A DNA stretch of 64,000 nt from an uncultured Anaerolineae bacterium. GTDB lineage: Bacteria; Chloroflexota; Anaerolineae; Promineifilales; Promineifilaceae. Position numbers and translations under genes: made by a program. The stretch lies in the NCBI GenBank assembly GCA_905479495.1, contig CAJQMR010000005.1:186001-250000 (forward strand), given 5' to 3'. Below the pieces are notes generated by a model that did not search any database, was not told the DNA's origin, and saw only the letters and a list, made by a program, of their open reading frames with translations. Shown here piece by piece: positions 24,722 to 32,751 of this stretch; position 1 is the stretch's first letter; every line of letters starts with the position of its first letter.

Positions 24722-27202
24722 TCAAGCGAAACGCTTAGAATCATCAAATAGGTGGGGTCTTTTGCTGGCAATTGCGGTGACGAGGTCTTGGAAACGGCCG
24801 TTTCGCTCCACCAACGTCACCAACTCCCGCATCCTGTCATCAAGCGCATCCCCCGCCAACGACCCCGGTCTGATTTTCAAATCAAACAGCAGGTCGTTAA
24901 ATTCAGTTTCATTAAACGCCGTTTTCAAACCAGATAAAACTTCGCGGCGGGTGGGGAGGCCAGCCTGCCGCATTTCCGATGTGCTGACCCCGTTAAGCAG
25001 TTCTTGCACGTCGAGCATAATCACCTCCCCGTTTTGGGCGTGGTGGGGGACGGTGGTCATCTTCATTTTTTCAAGCTGTTCCAGATAGGCGTAATCAATC
25101 GGCTGGGCATCTAGATGGCCGGGAATGGGCACAACCTCACGCGGTTTGGTGCCCTGGATAGTGTCGTGAATGCCGGCAAATTCAAGGCGAAGAGAGTAGA
25201 GAAATTGGCGGCGGTCACCATCGCCACGGACAGAATTGTCTACGATGGAAATGCGGATGGTGGCGGCTTTGATGTCGGCTTTGACGAGGGCGGTGAAACC
25301 GTCATGGTGCAGCATGACGCCGGTGCGCCAGCGGATTTCGGGGTCCACGCGCTGATGTTGGCGCACCATGAAGCGGTGCAAAATGCTGCGCGGCAGGACG
25401 CTGTACTGGTAGGCAAATTGGAGCGCGTTGGCGTCGTCCCATTCAAATGCAGGCTGCTCTTTGCTGATGAGATCGGGGATAAGGAGCGTTTGGCCGCCCG
25501 GTAAGCCAAAAGCCAGCTCAAACTTGGTCATCATGTCCAGCAGGAAGCGGCGCTGTTGGCTGGGGTACTCGTCACGAGCAAGCAAATCGCGCACCTGGTT
25601 GCGCACCAGGATGCCCTGCTTTTGCTGCAACGGTTCACTGTTGAGCAGGGCGTAGATGCCACCCGTCACCCAGTTGGGGTTGAGAACGCTGGTGTCGCGC
25701 ACGCGCTCGTCGTCTGTGAAGTTGAGGACGATGCCCAAATCGTGGAGGAAGCGGACGAGCGTGGTCTGGCTGCTTTCTTCGGCGATGCCGTTTTGGCGGC
25801 AGAGGTCTTCGTATTCGTCGTAGGGGAGGAAGTGGCGCTGGGTCTGCATCGTGACAAGATCAGTTTTGACCTGCATCCAACTGGCGGGGAAGGCGGTATC
25901 TACGTGCTCCATCGTGGCCAGGAGAGCGGCGATTTCAGTTTTGAGTTGGTCAATGCCCTGGCCGCTGCGGGCGGAGGTGCGGATGAACCCTTTGATCGCC
26001 GGGTATTTCTGTTGCAGACCGCGCCGGTTGATGTCCAGGTGGTGCTGGTCTGATTTGTTGATAACGATGAGGACGGGGGCGTCGGGGGCGAAGCTGTTGA
26101 TGAGCGCCAGCCAATACTCCACGCGCCCCTCGTCTTCCCCCTGGCGGGCGTCGAGGACGAGAAGATAGAGGCTGCGTTTGGTGAGAAAAAATTGGTGGGT
26201 AGCGTGCATAATTTCCTGCCCGCCAAAATCCCAGATGTTGAGGGTGAGGGGAACAACGCCCTGCCGCGGGCGATTGACGTCCAGCGACCAGGTTTCAATG
26301 TTGATCCCTTCCGTCTGGTTTTCCGCTTCATCAAACCCTTGCTCCAACAGCCGCTTAACAAGAGAGGTTTTGCCCACACCCCCTTGCCCAACAAGGATAA
26401 GCTTGGCTTCGTTGAGCGGATGGGCCGGTGCTTCCTGCCACTGGCGCAGATAAGCCAAGATAGCTTTAGGATTATCATATCGCTCAACAATTTCTGGCGG
26501 GATAGGTAAATCAGGATTGCCTTGGAGCAAAAACTGTCTCAAGTTTGCTAATTGTATAATTTCGCGAGGAAGAGCCACTAGCTGATTTTCATCAAGAGCA
26601 ATTACTTCTAGCTTGTCTAACTTTCCTATTTCAGGTGGAATGGCCGTCAGCTGATTACCACTAAGAAAAAGTTTCTTCAACCCAATCAACTGTCCAATTT
26701 CGGGTGGAACAGTCGTTAACTTGTTATTATTAAGGTAAAGTTTCTCCAGCCCAATCAACTGTCCAATTTCGGACGGAACAACAGTTAGCTGATTTCCCCA
26801 AACATAAAGATTCTTTAACTTAACCAACTGTCCAATTTCAGAAGGAACATCTGTTAGTTGATTACTAAAAAGTCTAAGATCTCTTAACTCTGTTAACTGC
26901 CAAATTTCGGGTGGAAGGGTCATTAATTGATTCTCATAAAGTCCAAGATCTTTTAACTCTGTCAACTGCTTAATTTCGGATGGAACGACGGTTAACTGAT
27001 TCACTTGAAGATAGAGACGCAGCAAACCTGTCAACTGCCAAACTTCCGGGGGAACGGCCGTTAGCCCCAATCTAGTCAAAACAAGCTGAGTCGCCGATTC
27101 ATCTTTCGCCTTTTGAATGCGACGCTGCGCCTCTTCGTAAGCATCCTCAGGATTCTCGTATTTATATTTGTAAATAGGTTCACCTGGTATTTCTGATGGC
27201 AT
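24722..27202 (-). CDS. LRR-Roc-COR (Roco) GTPase with C-terminal effector-associated domain
   Basis: 826 residues; ATG 27202 follows GAGG by seven bases. Order: charged N-terminus, eight and a half 23-residue leucine-rich repeats (about 45-250, consensus LTxVPxEIGQLxxLxxLxL), Roc GTPase with GQGGVGKTS, switch DFGGQE and NKSD (about 275-440), COR (about 450-700), and a final region of about 75 residues with LKTAFNETEFNDLLFDLKI, then RELVTLVERNGRFQDLVTA. That end matches the effector-associated domains (death-like helical adaptors) of bacterial NLR-like conflict systems. Inference: a sensor GTPase that recruits an effector carrying a matching domain, in defence or regulated cell death. No such effector gene lies in the window. 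Confidence 0.85.
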   Translation of the reverse strand: MPSEIPGEPIYKYKYENPEDAYEEAQRRIQKAKDESATQLVLTRLGLTAVPPEVWQLTGLLRLYLQVNQLTVVPSEIKQLTELKDLGLYENQLMTLPPEIWQLTELRDLRLFSNQLTDVPSEIGQLVKLKNLYVWGNQLTVVPSEIGQLIGLEKLYLNNNKLTTVPPEIGQLIGLKKLFLSGNQLTAIPPEIGKLDKLEVIALDENQLVALPREIIQLANLRQFLLQGNPDLPIPPEIVERYDNPKAILAYLRQWQEAPAHPLNEAKLILVGQGGVGKTSLVKRLLEQGFDEAENQTEGINIETWSLDVNRPRQGVVPLTLNIWDFGGQEIMHATHQFFLTKRSLYLLVLDARQGEDEGRVEYWLALINSFAPDAPVLIVINKSDQHHLDINRRGLQQKYPAIKGFIRTSARSGQGIDQLKTEIAALLATMEHVDTAFPASWMQVKTDLVTMQTQRHFLPYDEYEDLCRQNGIAEESSQTTLVRFLHDLGIVLNFTDDERVRDTSVLNPNWVTGGIYALLNSEPLQQKQGILVRNQVRDLLARDEYPSQQRRFLLDMMTKFELAFGLPGGQTLLIPDLISKEQPAFEWDDANALQFAYQYSVLPRSILHRFMVRQHQRVDPEIRWRTGVMLHHDGFTALVKADIKAATIRISIVDNSVRGDGDRRQFLYSLRLEFAGIHDTIQGTKPREVVPIPGHLDAQPIDYAYLEQLEKMKMTTVPHHAQNGEVIMLDVQELLNGVSTSEMRQAGLPTRREVLSGLKTAFNETEFNDLLFDLKIRPGSLAGDALDDRMRELVTLVERNGRFQDLVTAIASKRPHLFDDSKRFA

Positions 27203-27318
27203 AGGGTTCCTCATGCTTTAATTTAAGTGGGGTGCATCTGGCAGGTGCGTCCCGCTTGTCTGGCAAAATTCAGGTTCCATTTTACCCAATTGCCCGTTGT
27301 TGTCGCAACGGCGTATCA

Positions 27319-27379
27319 AGGAGTGGCAGTCCTGACCTGTCTAATGTTGAAAAACCTACTATTCAGGACTGCCACTCCT
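27319..27379. repeat. Inverted repeat with 17-bp perfect stem
   Basis: AGGAGTGGCAGTCCTGA and its inverse TCAGGACTGCCACTCCT surround a 27-bp centre. First of three palindromic elements packed into the 480-bp gap between the Roco and helicase genes; I see no gene in this gap. Confidence 0.7.
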
Positions 27380-27400
27380 GCGCGGGCAACAACCTCTTCT

Positions 27401-27503
27401 TGTCATTCTGAGCGGAGTCTTCGGAGCGAAGAATCCCTCTAAAGATGGCAAGGCTCAAACCTGGTCAAGCTTAGAGGGATTCTTCGTTTCACTCAGAATG
27501 ACA
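27401..27503. repeat. 103-bp inverted-repeat element, CATTCTGA family
   Basis: Ends in TGTCATTCTGAG and CTCAGAATGACA; internal arms GAAGAATCCCTCTAA and TTAGAGGGATTCTTCG pair as well. MITE-like, related to 40-141. Confidence 0.7.
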
Positions 27504-27578
27504 ATTCAGGGTATCGCAGAAATTCTTTAGGTGGCACGGTCAGGAGACCGGCCACAGCAAAGAAAATTTGTTTTGCTT

Positions 27579-27638
27579 GTCATTCCTGCGCAGGCAGGAA
27601 TCCAGGCGAATGGACTCCCGCCTTCGCGGGAGTGACAG
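27579..27638. repeat. Inverted-repeat element, GTCATTCC family
   Basis: Contains CCTGCGCAGG and CTCCCGCCTTCGCGGGAG stems within outer GTCA/TGAC ends. The right half is shared with 12079-12097. Confidence 0.6.
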
Positions 27639-27683
27639 GTTCAGATGTTTGGCACTGCTGTGGGTCAATTTTTAAAAATTGAC

Positions 27684-30341
27684 CTACGTTAGCATTTGCA
27701 AGAGCTGCCGGGTTACCTGCTTGGTGTCCGGGCCGATTTCGCCGGGAGGGCCGACGCAGGCGGGGCAGCCGTCGCGGCAGCGGCAGTCGCTGACCAGTTC
27801 CAGAGCGGCGGGCAGCAGCTCGTGGTGCTGCTCAAACAGCCGCTGGCTAAAGCCCACCCCCGCCGCCACCGATTCGTAAATGACGATGGTGGGAGCCTGG
27901 GTTAGCGGGCTGCGGCTTTCGGCGACCACTTCGATGTCGCCGGGATCGCACATAAGGTAAAGCGGGGCCAAGTTGCGCAGGACGTAGGCCAGCCCGCCCA
28001 GCGCAGAGCGGGCCTGCTGCCCGGCTTCGGCCTGCTTGTGGCAGCTGGGGCAAAGGGTAATCAGGTTTTCTGGCTGGTTGGCCTGTTTGTAGTTGTCGTT
28101 TTGGCCGGGGATATAGTTGAAGTCGCGGAACGGCCGTATATGATGAACGTGTAGGATCGTCGTAGACCTGACAGGTTCCTCAAAACCGATCTCGCTTGCC
28201 GAAGCCTCTATCGAGGAACCTGTCAGGTCTTTGGGGTCTTTTCCAGGCGCGCCACAGTTGCGGCAGCGGTGTCCATCACGGGCTAAAACAATCTGGCGCT
28301 GCTGCTGCCAGTTGGGGCCGTAATTATTCGGCCGTAGCAAAATGCCCGCGTCATACAGTCGCTCCGTCAGCGCGTCGGAGAAGATAAGCCAGTAGCCGCT
28401 GGTTTCCAGGACCATCTCCGGCAAATCAATCTCGCCAAACCCCAGCGTCTCATGCGTGTACCGCTTGATTTTGCGGTAGCCGGTCGCCTTCGTCACCACC
28501 GTCACGTCGCCCCATGCTCTTAATATATCCGCAGATTTCGCAGATTCACGCAGATTAGATTTCCCCCCCTCTGCGCCTCCGCGCCTCTGCGTTAAAAACT
28601 CTTCGGCAGTCTCCTCCGGGTTCAGCTCGCGGATGGAGCTGCCGACGCTGGCGCGGGTGTAGTAATCGACATCGATGGGGCGAACGTGGGCGATACGGCC
28701 GTTCCAATCAAACTCTTCTACCAAATAGGTACGCGCCTGGTGCATGTAAATCGAGCCTTCGTACACCATGACGGGCGCGGTTTCCAGGTCTACCTCGCCA
28801 ATGACGTGGGTGCCATCCTCATCGTGGGCCTGGATGACGACGGTATCATCGCCGCTGGTTCGTAAGGAAACGGCCGTGGCTGGTGAGCCTTCCCCCACAT
28901 AATGAAACTGATCGCGCGTCTCGTGCAAATCACCTTCGTCGCGCAGCGCTTCCAGCAGCGGGGTCACGTCGCCAAAGCCGCCAAAATCTTCCCCCTGCTT
29001 AAACGGCAGCTCAAAGGCGGCGCACAGCAGATGGCGCACCATGATGCGCAAATTGTCCGGGTTGGTGAGGGCGTGTTCTGGCGAACGGCCGAAAATGTAG
29101 CGCGGATGGGTGCAGATGTACTGGTCCAGCGGGCTGTTGTTGGCCACCATCAGGGCGATGGACTGCTCAGTGCGCCGCCCGGCGCGGCCTGCCTGCTGCC
29201 AAATAGAGGCAATCGAGCCGGGGTAGCCGGTGATGACGGCCGCATCCAGCTGGCCAATGTCGATGCCCAATTCCAGGGCGTTGGTGGCCACCACCCCGCG
29301 AATCTGCCCGGTGCGCAGGCCATATTCAATCTGGCGGCGCTCCAAAGGCAGGTAGCCGCCCCGATAACCGGTGACGGAGAGCGCCTCACCGCCCTGGTAA
29401 ACCACATCGTCGCGCAGGTAGGCCAACAGCAGTTCCACCGTCTGCCGGGCGCGGGCAAAGACAATGGTCTGGATGTCCGACGCTAGGAAGGTGCTGGCGG
29501 CATCCCGCGCGGCCAGGACGGAACTGCCGCGCAGTCCCAGCGTCTCATCGATGATGGGCGGGTTGTAGAGGATGAACTGCTTCTCGCCGCTGGGTGCGCC
29601 GTTTTGCGTTTCGTCGATGAGGGTAAACGGCCGTTCCACCAACCGTTCCGCATGTTCCTTTGGATTAGCAATGGTAGCCGAGCAGCAAATAAATTGGGGA
29701 TCGCTGCCGTAAAAGTGGCACAGGCGCTGCAAGCGGCGCAGCACGTTGGCCACGTGGCTGCCAAAGATGCCCCGGTAAGCGTGAATCTCATCCAGGACCA
29801 CAAATTCCAGATTGCTGAGCAGGCTGCGCCAGCCGGTGTGGTAGGGCAAGATGCCGCTGTGCAGCATGTCTGGATTGGTGATGAGGATGCCGTCGCTGCG
29901 GCGCACCTGGGTTCGCTGGCTGCGCGGTGTGTCGCCGTCGTAGCTGTACACTTCAAACGGCAGGTTGCCCGCGCCGATAAGCGACTGGGTTTCGGACAGC
30001 TGGTCCTGCGCCAGCGCTTTGGTGGGGAAAATATAGAGGGCACGGGCTTTCGGCCGTGCCAGCAGGCGCTGGAAAACGGGAATCGTGTAGCAGAGTGATT
30101 TGCCAGAAGCCGTGGTGGTGGCGATGACGACGTTTTCTTTTTGGGAAACGGCCGTTACGGCGGCAGCCTGATGGGTAAATAACTGGTCAATACCGCGTGA
30201 CCGCAATGCGTTTTGGATGGACACTGGCAAATCAAATGGCAGCGTGTCCGGCGGACGCGCCGGCAAACGTTCCCAGGCCACCACATTCTTCATAAAGTCA
30301 CGGTTCAGCCGTAACGCTGCAATTAGTTCAGCTATTGACAT
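27684..30341 (-). CDS. MrfA/YprA-type DEAD-box helicase with an inserted HNH domain
   Basis: 885 residues. Helicase core with ATTTASGKSLCYTIP, LDEIHAYRGIFG (DEIH box) and ELGIDIGQLDA, QQAGRAGRR; C-terminal MZB metal site CRCRDGCPACVG (about 853-864), as in MrfA, which acts in mitomycin/DNA-damage repair. Between the beta-domain and the MZB lies an HNH zinc nuclease module (about 690-770): CRNCG, HVHHIRPF, NLITLCPSCHK. Two stretches look like intergenic repeats inserted in frame: residues about 579-607 (28520-28605) and about 704-724 (28165-28229, inside the HNH). ATG 30341 sits seven bases after TATAAT, so the mRNA may be leaderless. Confidence 0.85.
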   Translation of the reverse strand: MSIAELIAALRLNRDFMKNVVAWERLPARPPDTLPFDLPVSIQNALRSRGIDQLFTHQAAAVTAVSQKENVVIATTTASGKSLCYTIPVFQRLLARPKARALYIFPTKALAQDQLSETQSLIGAGNLPFEVYSYDGDTPRSQRTQVRRSDGILITNPDMLHSGILPYHTGWRSLLSNLEFVVLDEIHAYRGIFGSHVANVLRRLQRLCHFYGSDPQFICCSATIANPKEHAERLVERPFTLIDETQNGAPSGEKQFILYNPPIIDETLGLRGSSVLAARDAASTFLASDIQTIVFARARQTVELLLAYLRDDVVYQGGEALSVTGYRGGYLPLERRQIEYGLRTGQIRGVVATNALELGIDIGQLDAAVITGYPGSIASIWQQAGRAGRRTEQSIALMVANNSPLDQYICTHPRYIFGRSPEHALTNPDNLRIMVRHLLCAAFELPFKQGEDFGGFGDVTPLLEALRDEGDLHETRDQFHYVGEGSPATAVSLRTSGDDTVVIQAHDEDGTHVIGEVDLETAPVMVYEGSIYMHQARTYLVEEFDWNGRIAHVRPIDVDYYTRASVGSSIRELNPEETAEEFLTQRRGGAEGGKSNLRESAKSADILRAWGDVTVVTKATGYRKIKRYTHETLGFGEIDLPEMVLETSGYWLIFSDALTERLYDAGILLRPNNYGPNWQQQRQIVLARDGHRCRNCGAPGKDPKDLTGSSIEASASEIGFEEPVRSTTILHVHHIRPFRDFNYIPGQNDNYKQANQPENLITLCPSCHKQAEAGQQARSALGGLAYVLRNLAPLYLMCDPGDIEVVAESRSPLTQAPTIVIYESVAAGVGFSQRLFEQHHELLPAALELVSDCRCRDGCPACVGPPGEIGPDTKQVTRQLLQMLT
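28165..28229. repeat. 65-bp palindromic repeat inside the helicase gene
   Basis: GACCTGACAGGTTCCTC and GAGGAACCTGTCAGGTC form a perfect 17-bp stem. It encodes the odd stretch LTGSSIEASASEIGFEEPVR between the first CxxC and the HNH core of the helicase, where HNH domains normally have only a short loop. Confidence 0.75.
28520..28605. repeat. Intergenic-type repeat inside the helicase gene
   Basis: Contains ATCCGCAGATTTCGCAGATT-like sequence followed by CTCTGCGCCTCCGCGCCTCT, both seen elsewhere only between genes (22578-22609 and 13347-13372). It translates to TQRRGGAEGGKSNLRESAKS in the helicase, a hydrophilic loop. Confidence 0.6.
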
Positions 30342-30401
30342 GGGCCAGATTATAGCGGTTTTCTGAGGGCTTGCTGGCATCACAGTGGTTATTAAGAAAA
30401 G

Positions 30402-30844
30402 TTATCCATATGGTTATTCTTCTCATTATAATTTGTAGTATGTTGTAGTAGGGCCTGGGGATATGTGAGCGATTCCTTTTCTTCCCCATATGTTGGCCTT
30501 ATTGATGAGGTCTCCCCATATCTTTCTTTGCCCCTCTTTTCAGCAAATCGGTTAGATTGGGGATAGCTCTGTATAATCCGGAAAACAACCCTAATCTGCT
30601 TAATTCTTCACTAGTTTTGTCCATATGCTTATATGCACCCTGACCAGAGTAAGCCCCCATATGTGGGAACCTTCCGCGAATATGCCAAGTTATGACAACT
30701 GAAGTTTTCCACACCTGAGATCGGTTTTCCACAGTTTACGGCCGTTTATCCACAGTTTTCAAAGGATTATGGGCTAAAGTCACTCGGGTGCGTCACTTGG
30801 TCAATTTCTATATATGGGTGTCATTCCAGAGACTAGCGCATATG
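30402..30844. other. Candidate replication origin: DnaA-box-like sites and CATATG iterons
   Basis: TTATCCACA (30746-30754, exact consensus), TTTTCCACA (30705-30713 and 30725-30733) and TTATCCATA (30402-30410) all point the same way; the last three are 20 and 21 bp apart. CATATG cores occur at 30407, 30487, 30622, 30658 and 30839 with near-matches at 30460 and 30517, mostly within a CCCCATATGTGG context. An AT-rich stretch lies at 30412-30442. No protein frame is convincing from 30342 to 31079. Genes on the left run leftward and those on the right begin rightward. No dnaA gene is present, so the assignment is inferred. Confidence 0.5.
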
Positions 30845-30974
30845 TGGTGTTGGGATAGGCGTAATGGGGGAAACGGCCGTAAACTGACCCAAATGGTTGT
30901 CAAATCCCGGAACTTGTGGCAAATTCCCTAATAGTACCGGTGCCTTTTGCCAGGAAGGCCGGGTACTGTTATTC

Positions 30975-31004
30975 TTGACAATTGGTTGGCGTATTGACTA
31001 GAAT
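30975..31004 (+). promoter_or_regulatory. Promoter of spoVS
   Basis: TTGACA (30975-30980), 18-bp spacer, TAGAAT (30999-31004). It predicts a 5' leader of about 70 nt. Confidence 0.6.
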
Positions 31005-31079
31005 CTATTCATCCTGAGCATTGCTCTCTCAAGTATGACACCAACATGGTTCATCAATGAGAAAACTTGGAGGCCCAAC

Positions 31080-31349
31080 ATGAACGTCATCAAAGTTTCT
31101 GCTCGCTCTAGAACTGCTGCTGTCGCCGGTGCAATAGCTGGCGTAATGCGCGAAGTGAGTCGGGCAGAGGTGCAGGCGATCGGCGCCGGCGCCGTCAACC
31201 AGGCCCTAAAAGCGATAGTTATTGCCAAAGGTTACCTGGCCGAGGAGGGGGTTGATATCGTTTGTGTCCCGTCATTTGTGGAAGTTACCATTGATGACCA
31301 GGAACGAACGGCTATCCGCATTAATGTAGAGCCACGTAATCAAGCGTAG
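31080..31349 (+). CDS. spoVS: Stage V sporulation protein S (SpoVS/AlbA-like)
   Basis: 89 residues from ATG 31080, six bases after GGAGG. MNVIKVSARSRTAAVAGAIA, then VQAIGAGAVNQALKAIVIA and VEVTIDDQERTAIRINVEP, match SpoVS along its entire length. SpoVS is a small Alba-fold protein found in many non-sporulating bacteria including Chloroflexota, with a proposed nucleic-acid-binding role. It lies between the candidate origin and a strong terminator, transcribed alone. Confidence 0.92.
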   Translation: MNVIKVSARSRTAAVAGAIAGVMREVSRAEVQAIGAGAVNQALKAIVIAKGYLAEEGVDIVCVPSFVEVTIDDQERTAIRINVEPRNQA

Positions 31350-31372
31350 AAGAAGCTTTGTTTGATTACACG

Positions 31373-31406
31373 GGGCTTGATGTTGGGAGACGTCAAGCCC
31401 TTTTTT
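31373..31406 (+). terminator. Intrinsic terminator of spoVS
   Basis: GGGCTTGA, 12-nt loop, TCAAGCCC, then TTTTTT, 24 bp after the stop codon. Confidence 0.85.
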
Positions 31407-31420
31407 GTTGCCTGCAAAGC

Positions 31421-32695
31421 TTAACGACTGCCTCGCTGCCCCGTTGCCCTTAATTCTGATGATGAAATATCTTTGCGAAACGCTTCTGCCGGAATTGGTT
31501 TGAACATGTCGGTAAATGGATCCGGTACCGTAAGATGGTCCCCATCGCGGAAAACACCATTTTCATCTTGTCTGCCTGCCACCAAAAAGGAACAGCCATA
31601 GTGGGCAATTTTGCTGAGCGCCTCGTGGAGGGCTGTTTCGCTGTTTTGATAGTATCGAGGGTGCAGCACCCTTTCGGCCGTATCAAAGCCAATGACAAAG
31701 ACCGTGTAGGGAAACAGCTGTGCTTTTTCCAGATAGGTGGGCGCATTGGAAACGTAAACGGGCCAACGTCCAGCAAACTGAGCAATGCGCTGCACAATGG
31801 TTTCTGGCGTGATGGCTGGTTTGTCTACGTTTTGGGCCGAAATTTCAAAGGCAACTGGATGGCCCAGCAGCTTGGACGCCACTTGTAGCAGTTCCAGATG
31901 GCCATCGTGGAGCGGATTAAAGGAGCCCGACAAGAGGGCTTGGGGATTGACATTTTTACGGCGGATACGGCCGTCTGCCGTCACCCCAAAATAATCCAAT
32001 TCCCCACCCGCAATTTGCTGGGCCGCTTGCCCAAAATGATGCGTGGTAACCGTCAGGTGATCCTCAGCGGTTAGCGCATGGGGTAAGGCGTCTGGCAAAG
32101 ACATCGCTTCTGCCAAGGCATTAAGGATGACGCGGCTCACTAAATTTTCTTCACCGGCGCGATCCCGATACCCTTTGTGTAAATGGATGCCATATTCCAC
32201 CAATCGGTCCGGCTGCCAGGTGGCGATGTAGGCACGGTGCTCACCCCGCTTGGGCCGGTCTGTGATGATGGTGGCAGTGCAGGCCAACCCCACGACGGGG
32301 TTCGTATTGGCCTCTAGCCAGCGGGCACGGGTGAAGGCACGGCCTGCCAGCAGGCGTGCCGTCCGTTCGGTAACATATTTGGCCGGCGGCCGTCCTAAAA
32401 ACTCATCAAAGGCAGCCTGACTGTAGGGAACAAGTGCTTCTAACAGCGTGCGGGTGGCCCCGGCGACACCTAACAAATTGGAAAGCGCCTCGGTCCCGGC
32501 ACCGGCGGCTACCAAAACAATGCGCTCCGGGGCATCGTGGATGGTTTGAACAAGCTGTTTAATCTCTATGTCCATAGCAAGTGGGATTTTATCATTGGCG
32601 GTGGCAAATACAATTGGAGATTGTGTTTCTCCCTGCCGCAACAGGTTGAGTCTAATATTGAATATTTGTTCAGCTAATGATTCAGTGTTTGCCAC
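31421..32695 (-). CDS. CinA-like amidase fused to an HxGH nucleotidyltransferase
   Basis: 424 residues. The N-terminal half resembles the CinA C-terminal (PncC, nicotinamide-mononucleotide amidase) domain: VAAGAGTEALSNLLGVAGATR, then LEALVPYS and LAGRAFTRARW. The C-terminal half starts LLSGSFNPLHDGHLELL (about residue 257), the HxGH motif of NMN/nicotinate-mononucleotide adenylyltransferases, and ends DISSSELRATG, a typical ISSTxIR-like motif. A plausible reading is one enzyme that deamidates and adenylylates pyridine mononucleotides, but cytidylyltransferase activity cannot be excluded. The catalytic Ser/Lys of the amidase half are not clear to me. GTG 32695 is used; the ribosome-binding site is weak. 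Confidence 0.75.
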   Translation of the reverse strand: MANTESLAEQIFNIRLNLLRQGETQSPIVFATANDKIPLAMDIEIKQLVQTIHDAPERIVLVAAGAGTEALSNLLGVAGATRTLLEALVPYSQAAFDEFLGRPPAKYVTERTARLLAGRAFTRARWLEANTNPVVGLACTATIITDRPKRGEHRAYIATWQPDRLVEYGIHLHKGYRDRAGEENLVSRVILNALAEAMSLPDALPHALTAEDHLTVTTHHFGQAAQQIAGGELDYFGVTADGRIRRKNVNPQALLSGSFNPLHDGHLELLQVASKLLGHPVAFEISAQNVDKPAITPETIVQRIAQFAGRWPVYVSNAPTYLEKAQLFPYTVFVIGFDTAERVLHPRYYQNSETALHEALSKIAHYGCSFLVAGRQDENGVFRDGDHLTVPDPFTDMFKPIPAEAFRKDISSSELRATGQRGSR

Positions 32696-32751
32696 CAGAG
32701 GTCAAAATCCGTTTTGCGAAAAATAAGCGGGTGTTGATAATTAGGGGCATT

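Noticed and set aside
28902-29486. Plus-strand frame of 194 codons within the helicase gene
   Set aside because: Antisense shadow of the conserved helicase C-terminal core.
30499-30732. Minus-strand frame of 77 codons in the origin-like gap
   Set aside because: No ribosome-binding site, no recognisable motif, and it crosses the DnaA-like boxes; treated as noncoding.
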